Assembly: GCF_034652275.1 (NCBI RefSeq)
Contig: NZ_JAXIWG010000002.1
Coordinates: 124,001 to 188,000 of the forward strand
DNA length: 64,000 bases
Direction of reading: 5' to 3'
Source of the DNA: Yoonia sp034652275
GTDB taxonomy: Bacteria > Pseudomonadota > Alphaproteobacteria > Rhodobacterales > Rhodobacteraceae
The position numbers and the translations under genes were made by a program. The notes beneath the pieces are model-generated. The model did not search any database. It was not told the origin of the DNA and saw nothing but the letters and a program-made list of their open reading frames with translations. This document shows positions 41,819 through 50,993 of this stretch, piece after piece; position 1 is the first letter of the stretch; every line of letters begins with the position of its first letter.

Positions 41819-42940
41819 ATGAAAAGCATCCTTCTTACAACAACTGCCCTGGTCGCCTTCGCTGGCGCGGCAGCTGCCGAAGGCCACAACGGCGTAAGCT
41901 TCAAGGGCACCGCCACTCTGGGTTACAACGACAGCGATCCAGCTGTTGAAGATCAGGGCTTCTACTGGGACGGCCACCTTGACGTGAAACTGTCGCAGGA
42001 ACTGGACAACGGCGTGACCGCCGGTGTGACCGTTGACTTCGACTTCGCTGACAACAACCTGGGCGAAAACCTGTTCGCAACAGATTACGTTCTGTCGCTG
42101 ACCACCGCAGACGCTGGCCTGTTCTTCGGCGACATCAAGTTCGCTGCCGAAACACAGTGGACCGCTGCTGGCACGATGACTGCCGACAACTTCTCCGAAG
42201 CTGACGGCGAAACCGCACTGCGCGGCGATCTGACCTATGGCGGCATTGACATGTCGTTGTCCGTGGTTATCGCCAACAACGCTGAATTCATCGTCGAGGA
42301 TGACACCGGCGATGCCTACACACAGCTGTCGGTCGGTGCTTCCGGCGATCTGGGTGCGTTCAGCTTCTCGGTTGCTTACCAGGAAGAGAACGAGTTCACC
42401 GGCTACTTCTCCGCTGATGGCCTGGGACAAGGCGACAACGGCGACTTCAACGACAGCGAAGTGTTCGGTGTGTCGGTTGGTACAACCTTCGCTGGCGCAA
42501 CTGTTCGTCTGGCCTATGCTGACAACAGCGCGACCAACTCGACCGGTGTGTCGGTGTCCTACCCAGTTGGCCCAGTCACTGTGTCGGGTTACTTCGTTGC
42601 TGAAGATGCAGGCGATGACTCCTACGGCGTGAAAGCAGTTTACGCAGACGGCCCAATCAGCCTGACCGCAAACTACGAAGACCGTACCGGTTCCTACCGT
42701 TACAACGTCGAAGGTTCCTACGACATCGGCAACGGCCTGGTGGCAAAAGCTGGTTACCTGGACCGCGAATCGTGGACCGGCGAAGCGTTCTACGTTGCTG
42801 GCGAATACGACCTGGGTGGCGGCGCATCGCTGCTGGTGTCCTATGCTGATGCAGAAGACGCTGACTACGCTGACGACGACGAAATCGGCGCAGACGAGTT
42901 CCAGTTCGGGACAACTGTTGAACTGTCGTTCAAGTTCTAA
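41819..42940 (+). CDS. Outer-membrane porin
   Basis: A 373-residue porin with a signal peptide (FAGAAAA, cleavage near 20). The barrel sequence has repeated amphipathic strands and acidic loops and ends in FGTTVELSFKF with the C-terminal Phe. It is close in style to Rhodobacter-type general porins. Codon use shifts toward GCT, GTT and TCC relative to neighbours, typical of a very highly expressed gene. It has its own 226-base upstream region and a strong terminator, so it is monocistronic. Confidence 0.92.
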   Translation: MKSILLTTTALVAFAGAAAAEGHNGVSFKGTATLGYNDSDPAVEDQGFYWDGHLDVKLSQELDNGVTAGVTVDFDFADNNLGENLFATDYVLSLTTADAGLFFGDIKFAAETQWTAAGTMTADNFSEADGETALRGDLTYGGIDMSLSVVIANNAEFIVEDDTGDAYTQLSVGASGDLGAFSFSVAYQEENEFTGYFSADGLGQGDNGDFNDSEVFGVSVGTTFAGATVRLAYADNSATNSTGVSVSYPVGPVTVSGYFVAEDAGDDSYGVKAVYADGPISLTANYEDRTGSYRYNVEGSYDIGNGLVAKAGYLDRESWTGEAFYVAGEYDLGGGASLLVSYADAEDADYADDDEIGADEFQFGTTVELSFKF

Positions 42941-42966
42941 TCCAGAACCCTCGACATTCCTAAGCG

Positions 42967-42999
42967 AGAGCGGCCCTTCGGGGCCGCTCTTTGCGTTTG
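42967..42999 (+). terminator. Rho-independent terminator of the porin gene
   Basis: A perfect 10-bp stem (AGAGCGGCCC / GGGCCGCTCT) with a stable TTCG tetraloop is followed by TTTGCGTTTG. Confidence 0.92.
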
Positions 43000-43072
43000 C
43001 GGGTATAGCCATCGCCGCCGCGCCGGATTATGACGGGGCAACGCCTTTTTACCCCCGTGAAAGACCATTGTG

Positions 43073-45604
43073 ATGACCTCCTACTCCCCCGCTGCGATCG
43101 AACCGAAATGGCAGGACATCTGGGCCGAGGGCCAGATCTTTGCCGCGCACCGCAGCGCGGACAAACCCAAATACTATGTGCTGGAAATGTTCCCCTATCC
43201 ATCGGGGCGCATCCACATCGGCCATGTGCGCAACTACACGATGGGCGACGTGATCGCGCGGTACAAGCTCGCGACAGGCCACAACGTGCTGCACCCGATG
43301 GGCTGGGACGCATTCGGCATGCCCGCTGAAAACGCGGCGATGGCGTCGGGTGGGCACCCCAAGGACTGGACCTACCAGAACATCGCCGACATGCGCGCGC
43401 AGATGAAACCGCTGGGTCTGTCCATCGACTGGTCCCGCGAATTTGCCACCTGCGATCCGGAATATTACGGCCAGCAGCAGGCGCTGTTCATCGACTTTCT
43501 GTCCAAGGGCCTGATCTATCGCAAGAAAGCGGTGGTGAACTGGGACCCTGTCGACATGACCGTGCTGGCCAACGAACAGGTGATCGATGGCAAAGGCTGG
43601 CGGTCCGGCGCCGAGGTCGAACGCCGCGAACTGGTGCAATGGTTCTTCAAGATCTCCGACTATTCCGAGGAATTGCTGAGCGCGATCGACGGGCTGGACA
43701 ACTGGCCCGCCAAGGTCAAGCTGATGCAGGCCAACTGGATCGGCAAATCGCGCGGGTTGCAGTTTGCATTTGAACGCACTGATGGCGGCCAGATCGAGGT
43801 CTATACCACCCGCCCCGACACGTTGCTGGGCGCGTCCTTCGTCGGCATCTCGCCCGATCATCCGCTGGCGAAAGAGCTGGAAGCCAAGGATGCGAAGGTT
43901 GCCGCCTTCTGCGCCGAATGCCGCAAGGGTGGCACCACGGCAGAGGCGATTGAAAAGGCCGAAAAGCTGGGGCTGGATACCGGCCTGACGGTCAAGCACC
44001 CGATGGCGGACCAGCCCGACCTGCCCGTCTATATCGCGAATTTCATCCTGATGGATTACGGCACGGGCGCGATTTTCGGCTGTCCTGCCCACGACCAGCG
44101 CGATTTCGATTTCGCGACCAAATACGGCTTGCCGATCATCGCGACCTTCCTGCCGGATGCGGATGCGCCCACCGACCTGACCACCGCCTATGTGCCTGCC
44201 AAAACCGAAAAGGTGTTCTACACCAAAGGCTTCGCGGGTGACCAGTGGCAGACCGGCGAACAGGCCGTCGACGCCGCCATCACCCATTGCGAGGCAAACG
44301 GCATCGGCCAGGGTGTGACCAAATTCCGCCTGCGCGACTGGGGCCTGTCGCGCCAGCGCTATTGGGGCTGCCCCATTCCCATCGTGCATTGCGACGACTG
44401 CGGTGCCGTGCCCGAAAAGAAAGAAAACCTGCCCATCGAACTGCCCTATGACGTCACCTTTGACGTGCCGGGCAACCCCTTGGACCGCCACCCGACATGG
44501 CGCAACTGCGCCTGCCCCGCCTGTGGTGCGCCCGCACTGCGCGAAACCGACACGATGGACACATTCGTCGATTCGTCGTGGTATTTCGCCCGCTTCACAG
44601 CGCCCCATGCACCGACGCCCACCAATATGGACGACGCCGCCTATTGGATGAACGTGGACCAGTATATCGGCGGCATCGAACACGCGATCCTGCATCTGCT
44701 CTACAGCCGCTTCTTCGCCCGCGCGATGCAGATCACCGGCCACCTGCCCGACACCGCGATTGAACCGTTCAACGCGCTGTTCACGCAAGGCATGGTGACG
44801 CATGAAATCTACATGACCCGCGACGAGGCGGGCCGCCCTGTCTATCACTTCCCGCAGGACGTGAAGAACGGCAAGCTGGCCGATGGTACGGCCGTCGAGG
44901 TGATCCCCTCCGCCAAGATGTCGAAATCCAAGAAAAACGTCGTCGATCCCGACGATATCCTTGCCCAATACGGGGCCGATACCGCGCGCTGGTTCGTGCT
45001 GTCCGACAGCCCGCCAGAGCGCGACGTGGAATGGACAGCGTCCGGTGCCGATGCGACCTACAGACACCTCGCCCGCGTCCACCGGATCGCGTCCGAGATC
45101 GCGGCGGCTGGCGATGAAACCGGCACCGGCGATGACGACCTGTTGCGCGCGATGCACCGCTGTATCCATGACGTCACGATGGGGCTGGAAACCTTCGGCT
45201 TCAACGCGGCGATTGCAAAGCTTTACGCCTTTACCAACACGCTGGGCAAATCCACCGCCTCTGCCGCCGTCAAACGGCAGGCGGCACTGGTGCTGGCGCA
45301 GCTGATGTCGCCCATGACCCCGCACTTGGCCGAGGAAATCTGGGCCAGCCTTGGCGGTGAAGGCTTGATCACCACCGCCCCTTGGCCTGTCGCCGACCCT
45401 GCGATGCTGGTGGACGATCACGTCACCCTGCCCGTGCAGATCAACGGCAAGCGCAAGACCGAGATCGTCGTCGCCGCTGATGCAAGCAAAGAAGCGGTGG
45501 AAACCGCCGTGCTGGCGCTGCCGGTGGTGCAAAAGGCGCTGGACGGCGCTAGTGTGAAGAAACTGATCGTGGTGCCCGGACGGATTGTGAACATTGTCAT
45601 CTAG
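43073..45604 (+). CDS. leuS: Leucyl-tRNA synthetase
   Basis: Class Ia synthetase of 843 residues. HIGH is at 48-51 and KMSKS near 615-619. The editing domain has TTRPDTLLGASFVGISPDHPL and GTGAIFGCPAHDQRD. A zinc-type Cys pattern (CDDCGAV and CPACGAP) and the leucine-specific region are present. The ATG at 43073 is preferred over the GTG three bases earlier. It is followed by lptE and holA with overlaps, a conserved trio in alphaproteobacteria. Confidence 0.97.
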   Translation: MTSYSPAAIEPKWQDIWAEGQIFAAHRSADKPKYYVLEMFPYPSGRIHIGHVRNYTMGDVIARYKLATGHNVLHPMGWDAFGMPAENAAMASGGHPKDWTYQNIADMRAQMKPLGLSIDWSREFATCDPEYYGQQQALFIDFLSKGLIYRKKAVVNWDPVDMTVLANEQVIDGKGWRSGAEVERRELVQWFFKISDYSEELLSAIDGLDNWPAKVKLMQANWIGKSRGLQFAFERTDGGQIEVYTTRPDTLLGASFVGISPDHPLAKELEAKDAKVAAFCAECRKGGTTAEAIEKAEKLGLDTGLTVKHPMADQPDLPVYIANFILMDYGTGAIFGCPAHDQRDFDFATKYGLPIIATFLPDADAPTDLTTAYVPAKTEKVFYTKGFAGDQWQTGEQAVDAAITHCEANGIGQGVTKFRLRDWGLSRQRYWGCPIPIVHCDDCGAVPEKKENLPIELPYDVTFDVPGNPLDRHPTWRNCACPACGAPALRETDTMDTFVDSSWYFARFTAPHAPTPTNMDDAAYWMNVDQYIGGIEHAILHLLYSRFFARAMQITGHLPDTAIEPFNALFTQGMVTHEIYMTRDEAGRPVYHFPQDVKNGKLADGTAVEVIPSAKMSKSKKNVVDPDDILAQYGADTARWFVLSDSPPERDVEWTASGADATYRHLARVHRIASEIAAAGDETGTGDDDLLRAMHRCIHDVTMGLETFGFNAAIAKLYAFTNTLGKSTASAAVKRQAALVLAQLMSPMTPHLAEEIWASLGGEGLITTAPWPVADPAMLVDDHVTLPVQINGKRKTEIVVAADASKEAVETAVLALPVVQKALDGASVKKLIVVPGRIVNIVI

Positions 45605-46079
45605 GACCCCTTCCCGCCGCCTGTTCCTGCTGGGCCTTCTGGCCCTTGGAGGCTGCGGGTTTGCGCCCGTTTACGGCGACGAGAACGTCCTGCGCGGCAA
45701 GGTCGCCTTTGACACCCGCGACACCGTGCCGGGATTTCGCCTGCGCGAGAGGCTGGAACAACGGCTGGGGGTCGCGGATGCACCGGTCTATGTGCTGCGC
45801 GCGCAGATCACCGACCGGCGGCGCAGTCTGGCGATCACGACATCAGGCGACAACAGGCGCTTTAACGTGATCGGCACCGCAACTTGGGACCTGAGAGATG
45901 CCACGACCGGCGACCGGCTTGCCAGTGGCCGCCACGAGACCTTTACCAGCTACGCCGCCACCGGATCGACCACCGCCACCCAAGCCGCCGAAACGGATGC
46001 CACCGCCCGCCTGTCCGTGGCGCTGGCGGATATGATCGTCAGCCGCCTGTTGTTGCTGGCACCGGACCTGCCGCGATGA
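45594..46079 (+). CDS. lptE: LPS assembly lipoprotein LptE
   Basis: Outer-membrane lipoprotein that plugs and stabilises the LptD translocon for lipopolysaccharide insertion. It has 161 residues, with lipobox LALGGC (Cys21) followed by the family hallmark GFAPVYG. The rest is a divergent LptE fold (VPGFRLRERLEQRLG, AITTSGDNRRFNVIGTATW). The start is a TTG inside the leuS end. The stop overlaps holA (ATGA). Position between leuS and holA is diagnostic. Confidence 0.9.
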   Translation: MSSRTPSRRLFLLGLLALGGCGFAPVYGDENVLRGKVAFDTRDTVPGFRLRERLEQRLGVADAPVYVLRAQITDRRRSLAITTSGDNRRFNVIGTATWDLRDATTGDRLASGRHETFTSYAATGSTTATQAAETDATARLSVALADMIVSRLLLLAPDLPR

Positions 46080-47098
46080 AACTGGCGGGCGATGCTGCCG
46101 CCGGATACCTGCGCAAGCCCGATCCGGCCCATGCGGGCCTGCTAATCTTTGGCGCCGACCCGATGCGCGTGGCGACCAAACGCCAGCAGGCGATTGCCGC
46201 CCTTGTCGGTCCGCAGGGCGAAGAGGAAATGCGCCTGACGCGCATCAATGCCGCCGATCTGCGCAAGGATGCCGCCCTGCTGGATGATGCGATCAAGGCG
46301 CAGGGTTTCTTTCCCGGTCACCGCGTCGCCTTTGTCGAGGATGCGACTGACACGCTGGCCAAGCTGGTCGAGGCAGCCCTTGCCGATTGGCGGCAGGGCG
46401 ATGCGCAACTGGTCGTCACAGCAGGCCAGCTGACCGCCAAATCGCCCCTGCGCAAGGTGTTCGAAAGCCACCGCAACGCGATGGCGATCGGCATCTATGA
46501 CGACCCGCCCAGCATGTCCGACATCGCGCGCGCCTTGACCGAGGCAGGGCTCGACCAGCCGGGCCGCGACGTGATGGATGCGCTGTTCGCGCTGGCAAAT
46601 ACGCTGGAGCCGGGCGATTTCCGGCAGACGGTAGAAAAGGTCGGATTGTACAAGCAGGGCGATGCCACGCCTTTGACCATTGCGGATATCATGGCAAACG
46701 CCCCCCAATCGGCCGAGGTCGATGTCGACGATGTGCTGGATGTTGTCACTGCCGGTCAGGTCGACCAGCTTGGCCCTGTTCTGCGCGGGTTATACGCCCA
46801 AGGCGTGACGCCTGTGACGCTCTGCATCGGGGCGATGCGGCATTTCCGGCGGCTGCATGTCGTGGCATCTGACCCGGGCGGGCCCAGCGCCGGGGTGGCG
46901 CGGTTGCGCCCGCCTGTCTTTGGGCCGCGCCGTGACAAGATCGCGCGGCAGGTCAGCCAATGGGGCCGCGACCGTCTGGAAAAGGCGCTGACTGCGCTGA
47001 CCGACACAGATCTGCAGCTGCGGTCGGCCAGCACGGCACCGCAGGCGGCGCTGATGGAACGCACGCTGATCCGCCTTGCCATGATGGCGCGTCGCTAA
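46076..47098 (+). CDS. holA: DNA polymerase III delta subunit
   Basis: Clamp-loader delta subunit, 340 residues. The opening MKLAGDAAAGYLRKPDPAHAGLLIFGADP, the DPPSMSDIARALTEAGL region and the end QAALMERTLIRLAMMARR are typical of alphaproteobacterial HolA. Its ATG overlaps the lptE stop. It opens the beta clamp during loading. A bidirectional terminator follows. Confidence 0.93.
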   Translation: MKLAGDAAAGYLRKPDPAHAGLLIFGADPMRVATKRQQAIAALVGPQGEEEMRLTRINAADLRKDAALLDDAIKAQGFFPGHRVAFVEDATDTLAKLVEAALADWRQGDAQLVVTAGQLTAKSPLRKVFESHRNAMAIGIYDDPPSMSDIARALTEAGLDQPGRDVMDALFALANTLEPGDFRQTVEKVGLYKQGDATPLTIADIMANAPQSAEVDVDDVLDVVTAGQVDQLGPVLRGLYAQGVTPVTLCIGAMRHFRRLHVVASDPGGPSAGVARLRPPVFGPRRDKIARQVSQWGRDRLEKALTALTDTDLQLRSASTAPQAALMERTLIRLAMMARR

Positions 47099-47102
47099 TG
47101 CA

Positions 47103-47130
47103 AAAAGGCAGACCCGAAGGTCTGCCTTTT
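47103..47130. terminator. Bidirectional Rho-independent terminator
   Basis: GGCAGACC-CGAA-GGTCTGCC, a perfect stem flanked by AAAA and TTTT. It lies between the convergent holA and small membrane protein genes and should stop transcription from both sides. Confidence 0.93.
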
Positions 47131-47161
47131 CCTGATCCGGCCTTGCGGTCGGGGTCAGAAA

Positions 47162-47365
47162 TTACTCAGCAGCAGCTGCGATCAGCAGAGCGGCCAGAAC
47201 GCCGACAACGATGAAAGCTGGGTTGATGGACGAACCGGCTGGTGCTGGTGCGGGTGCAACAGCGACAGGTGCTTCCATGGTTGTTGGTGCCAGGCTGCCT
47301 GCGTTTGCGGCAACAGCGGAAACGGCGATGACTGCGGATGCAGCGAGTGTAGTTGTAAGGCGCAT
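47162..47365 (-). CDS. Small exported membrane protein, Ala/Pro-rich
   Basis: A 67-residue protein with a signal peptide (AVIAVSAVAANA, cleavage near 22). An Ala/Pro/Val-rich linker (EAPVAVAPAPAPAGSS) and a C-terminal hydrophobic segment of about 18 residues (AFIVVGVLAALLIAAAAE) follow. Similar small proteins are frequent in Rhodobacterales and are sometimes mislabelled ferrochelatase. GGAG lies eight bases before the ATG. It is on the same strand as and 103 bases after yjbF, so it may be the YjbE-like member of that group; this is inference. Confidence 0.72.
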   Translation of the reverse strand: MRLTTTLAASAVIAVSAVAANAGSLAPTTMEAPVAVAPAPAPAGSSINPAFIVVGVLAALLIAAAAE

Positions 47366-47468
47366 GTCGGTACTCCAATTAATGCACGGGTGGTGCGTCA
47401 CGGCGTGACTATCCACATTTCCCCCTTAAATCAGGCCGTTGTGGAAAATCCAAGAGTCTCCAAAACGA

Positions 47469-48125
47469 TCAGAAAACGTCGATTTGCAGGTAGCCTGCGT
47501 CGGGTGAGACAGCCTGCAGGCTCCGCACGACCTGTCCTTGCTGATTTACCCAATAAACATTGGTAAATTGAAGCTGATCGCTGACGCATTTCTCTTCAAA
47601 GCGGGTCGTATTTTGCGTCACTTCGCCGCGCTCGAACGGGTCTGGACCCATCGAAGCGATGCTACATTGCAACAGTCTTTCCGAAATCTGATCAAGGTTA
47701 TCCAGAAAGTCGTGCCTGCGTTCGGCCGTTCCGCCGCCTGCACGGATGGCGGCCCATGTTTGTGCAGTCTCGGCACCCATCAGGTCGCGCGGCATCCCCC
47801 GCGTGGCGACGACAATGCCGTTTTCCGTCGTGACGCTCAGGTTGGCACTGCCGATCCAGGTTTCGCGGGGCCCGTTGGTTCCAGCCACAACCATCGTGTC
47901 CCACCGGCCCAAATCACGGAAATTGACGCGCACGAATTGCCCCGGATTCGCGGCGATCTGTTCCTCAGTCGCCAGCGGCGGCGGTGGCACTGCCACCGGC
48001 GTGCGTCCTGCCAAGGTGCTTGCGGCCGTCGCCAGTTGCGCCGCGATGCCGCCCTGCCCCAATGGCCCACAGGACATCAGCCCCAAGGCGGCCAGCACAA
48101 GCGCCGATTGCCTGATCACATTCAT
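47469..48125 (-). CDS. yjbF: YjbF-family lipoprotein
   Basis: A 218-residue lipoprotein (lipobox GLMSC near residue 18) of the YjbF/GfcB family, linked to exopolysaccharide or group 4 capsule secretion. Visible family sequence includes ENGIVVATRGMPRDLMGAE, DQISERLLQCSI and FTNVYWVNQQGQVVRSLQAVSP. Its ATG overlaps the yjbH stop (ATGA), so the pair is translationally coupled. In E. coli yjbEFGH forms one operon; YjbG is not visible here. Confidence 0.88.
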   Translation of the reverse strand: MNVIRQSALVLAALGLMSCGPLGQGGIAAQLATAASTLAGRTPVAVPPPPLATEEQIAANPGQFVRVNFRDLGRWDTMVVAGTNGPRETWIGSANLSVTTENGIVVATRGMPRDLMGAETAQTWAAIRAGGGTAERRHDFLDNLDQISERLLQCSIASMGPDPFERGEVTQNTTRFEEKCVSDQLQFTNVYWVNQQGQVVRSLQAVSPDAGYLQIDVF

Positions 48126-50230
48126 CGCCAGAACCGCCCCCATGTATCCGTAAGATCTGCCTCGTGTGCGTCGCGCACGACATCGTAAAGCCGCCCGTCC
48201 ACGCTCAACCGCGCGCCACCGTCGCCCGACCGCGTGCGAATCTGCGTCGCATAAGTCCCCCGCGACGTCCCGCCGCTGAAAAAGTCCTGCGGGATCGAAA
48301 CGCGCACGCCTTTGTTGTAGGACCCGTCGCCGAAGTCTTCATAGCTGATGTCGGTCTGGGTGACATAGGCTCCGACGCGGATACCGTTGTCGTATTCGCG
48401 ATCGATCGACAGGGTCGCGCCCCAATCGCCCGCCAGATAACGCCCGACATCCAACTGCGTGTGATACCCGTTGCCAAGGTCGTAATAGGCCGACAGATGC
48501 CCTGTCAGCACGTCATAGTCGTATTCGTCAAAGCCCAGCAGCATATCGGTATCGCGCTGCGCGACATAGTTCAGTTCGACCCCAAGACCAAAGGCGCTGT
48601 CAGCGGGTTTCCACAGGACCTCGGACGACAGACCACCGAACATGCTTTCCAGATAGCCAAGGCTCACACGGCTATAAAGGTCGGTTCCGGGCCTTCCGTA
48701 GTGGTTCAGCGTCAGGGTCTGAAGGACGGGCACGCCGTCATCCCCGTAAAACTGGCTGTCGGTGCGGACATTCTGGATATCGGGCGTGCTGTCAGGGGCG
48801 GGGTCACGCTTGTCGGCCTTGAGCACGCTTTGCAGGATGGTCCCCGAAGCAATCAGTTGCGGCGTGATCTGATAGACGCCACGCAGGCTCAACCCCGCAG
48901 AGACCGCGATAGACCCGTCACCGCCGAAGGGGTTGATCGTCAGATATGGGCCAAAGCCCCACTGGAACGCATCCTGCTCAGGACGTGCATCAGCCAAGCT
49001 ATCGGCAGGCCCCGCATCGCCAAAGCCTGTGCTCGCCAGCAAGGTCTCTGCAGCGGCGGGGCGGTTTTCAAGACGCTCGATATCGCTGCGCGCGATGGTG
49101 ACGGCAGACAGGCCGATGCCACGCGCCTCGGGTTCCAGAATGAAGGTGTCGATGCTGTCGGGCATGACCTGCGTCAGCAACCGCGCGACGCGCCCCATCG
49201 CCTGTGCCTGCGACCGGTAGCGCCCGTTGACGTAACGCACCCGCACAGTCGTGTCGGTCATTTCCAGACCTGTCAGCGTCTGGCCTTCCATCTGCAATAG
49301 TTGCGCGGTGGCTGCACGCAAGCCCGGTTCCGTCGCGCGGTTCCAGCTTTGGGCGGCCTGCACATCGCGTACCTTGACTGGCGTCGGCGCGGTTTCGCTG
49401 CCGCTTCGGCCCGGACGGTTGTTGGCGTTCAGCGAGAATGTCCCCGACACCCCGACACTGCGCCCCGAGAGTGACGCGAACGACAGCTGCACGCTGTCGT
49501 TCGGGCGGTAAGTCACGCCAAGGTTATAGGGCGTATCCGTCTCTAATGCAGGGGAAAACGGCTGCTCAGGGTATGCGATCGTGGCATATTCCGCGACCAC
49601 GCCCCAGCGGTCGTTGATCTGGTAGGTCAAACCACCAAAGGCCGCTGCATCGCCGCGAAACCAGTAATCGGACGCCAGCTGGCCTTCGGGGTCGGCATCG
49701 TCAAAGACCGGCCGCGCGCCCAGCCCCGACAGCGGGTTGTCGAACCCGTCACGCGTGGCCATCGCGCCCCATCCAAGGCCCGCCGTCACGGTCAGGTTGT
49801 CGCCGATGGTTTTGGTGGCGACCACATATTCCGACGCAAACCGCCCCGGCGTGAAGACATCACGCAAACCAAAGGCCAAGGCCGGCAGATAGGCGGATTC
49901 GTCCAGCAGGCGGTAATGCAGATCGAAACTGCGCTCGAATTCGCCATCAAGGATCGTCGATGTGGGGTTCCCATACAGATCGACCACCGAATACCGCGCC
50001 GCGAGCGTTGCGCGGTCGGTCAGCTGATAGGTGAAGGTCGCGCGGAAATAGCCTTCCTGATAGGCGAGAGACCCTGCCAGCGTGCCTTCGGCGGGTGATT
50101 GTGCGGTGGGCATGTCGATCATGCCCGGCATCCCGTTGAAGCCGTAGTTCAGATCGCTTTGCTGGGCTTGCGCCGCGATGCCCGCCATCAGTGCGATGAC
50201 CGACGTGGTGGCAAATCTGGCTTTGGTCAT
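48122..50230 (-). CDS. yjbH: YjbH-family outer-membrane protein
   Basis: A 702-residue YjbH/GfcD family (DUF940) beta-barrel protein with a signal peptide (LMAGIAAQAQ, cleavage near 22). The family opening is LNYGFNGMPGMIDMPTAQSP. Long stretches of amphipathic strands make two barrels, as predicted for this family. It probably secretes or modifies an exopolysaccharide with YjbF. The start at 50230 follows GGAG by seven bases; the frame is open far upstream without homologous sequence. Confidence 0.88.
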   Translation of the reverse strand: MTKARFATTSVIALMAGIAAQAQQSDLNYGFNGMPGMIDMPTAQSPAEGTLAGSLAYQEGYFRATFTYQLTDRATLAARYSVVDLYGNPTSTILDGEFERSFDLHYRLLDESAYLPALAFGLRDVFTPGRFASEYVVATKTIGDNLTVTAGLGWGAMATRDGFDNPLSGLGARPVFDDADPEGQLASDYWFRGDAAAFGGLTYQINDRWGVVAEYATIAYPEQPFSPALETDTPYNLGVTYRPNDSVQLSFASLSGRSVGVSGTFSLNANNRPGRSGSETAPTPVKVRDVQAAQSWNRATEPGLRAATAQLLQMEGQTLTGLEMTDTTVRVRYVNGRYRSQAQAMGRVARLLTQVMPDSIDTFILEPEARGIGLSAVTIARSDIERLENRPAAAETLLASTGFGDAGPADSLADARPEQDAFQWGFGPYLTINPFGGDGSIAVSAGLSLRGVYQITPQLIASGTILQSVLKADKRDPAPDSTPDIQNVRTDSQFYGDDGVPVLQTLTLNHYGRPGTDLYSRVSLGYLESMFGGLSSEVLWKPADSAFGLGVELNYVAQRDTDMLLGFDEYDYDVLTGHLSAYYDLGNGYHTQLDVGRYLAGDWGATLSIDREYDNGIRVGAYVTQTDISYEDFGDGSYNKGVRVSIPQDFFSGGTSRGTYATQIRTRSGDGGARLSVDGRLYDVVRDAHEADLTDTWGRFWR

Positions 50231-50411
50231 GCGGCTGCTCCGTCCCTGTCTTGGCACAGGTCTAACTTGCCCTGCCCGCAAAGCAAACGCCCTTTGCCAA
50301 GAAAGTGCTGTGGTGCTGCCCGCCTGGTACAAAAATGCACCCGACAGGCAAATTGCGTTGCAAACGCCTGCCCGACACCGCCTTATGCCCGAAAGCTTGG
50401 GGGGAGAGGGC

Positions 50412-50993
50412 ATGTATCAGGTCATAGGTCCGAAAAAGTCACGCGCCTTGCGGGTGCTTTGGGCGCTGGAGGAATTGGGCGCGCCATACGACCACCTGCC
50501 CGACATGCCGGGGTCGGATGCGGTCAAGGCGCTGAACCCGTCGGGCAAAGTGCCTGTCCTGATCGCCGAAGGCGCGACGCTGACGGATTCCACCGCGATC
50601 ATGACCTATCTGGCCGACCGGCACGGCGCGCTGATCCCCGCCCCCGGCACGATCCAGCGCGCGCATCACGACGCGCTGATGCATACTGTGCTGGACGAGA
50701 TGGACGCGATCCTATGGATGGCGGCGAAGCACAGTTTCATCCTGCCAGAGGCCCAGCGCCTGCCCGCGATCAAGGACAGTTTGCGCTGGGAATGGGCGCG
50801 CAGCCTTGACCGTCTGGCACCGCGTATCGCGGGCGATTGCCTGATGGGGGATGAATTCACGATTGCCGATATCCTGTGCGCCCATTGCCTGAACTGGGGC
50901 ATGGCGATCAAGTTCGACATCGCAACCGATGGTGTGCAATCCTATCAGCAGCGCATGCGCGACCGCCCCGCCTTTCAGCGGCTTTTGGCGTAA
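50412..50993 (+). CDS. Glutathione S-transferase family protein
   Basis: A 193-residue cytosolic GST-like protein. The thioredoxin-like domain has SRALRVLWALEELGAPYDH, NPSGKVPVL (cis-Pro) and the glutathione contact DSTAIMTYLADRHG. The helical domain has FTIADILCAHCLNW. The class is unclear. It has a strong GGGGAGAGGG ribosome site. Its last 19 bases overlap the convergent flavoprotein gene. Confidence 0.9.
   Translation: MYQVIGPKKSRALRVLWALEELGAPYDHLPDMPGSDAVKALNPSGKVPVLIAEGATLTDSTAIMTYLADRHGALIPAPGTIQRAHHDALMHTVLDEMDAILWMAAKHSFILPEAQRLPAIKDSLRWEWARSLDRLAPRIAGDCLMGDEFTIADILCAHCLNWGMAIKFDIATDGVQSYQQRMRDRPAFQRLLA

Noticed and set aside
43049..45532. An 827-codon open frame antisense to leuS
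   Set aside because: Composition is typical of a shadow frame (His, Gly, Arg, Gln rich), with no ribosome site and no family; leuS has all synthetase motifs.
50240..50310. CTTGGCA and TGCCAAG words as a sigma-54 or paired operator upstream of yjbH
   Set aside because: The GG-N10-GC spacing of sigma-54 promoters is not met, and the two words are about 40 bases apart.
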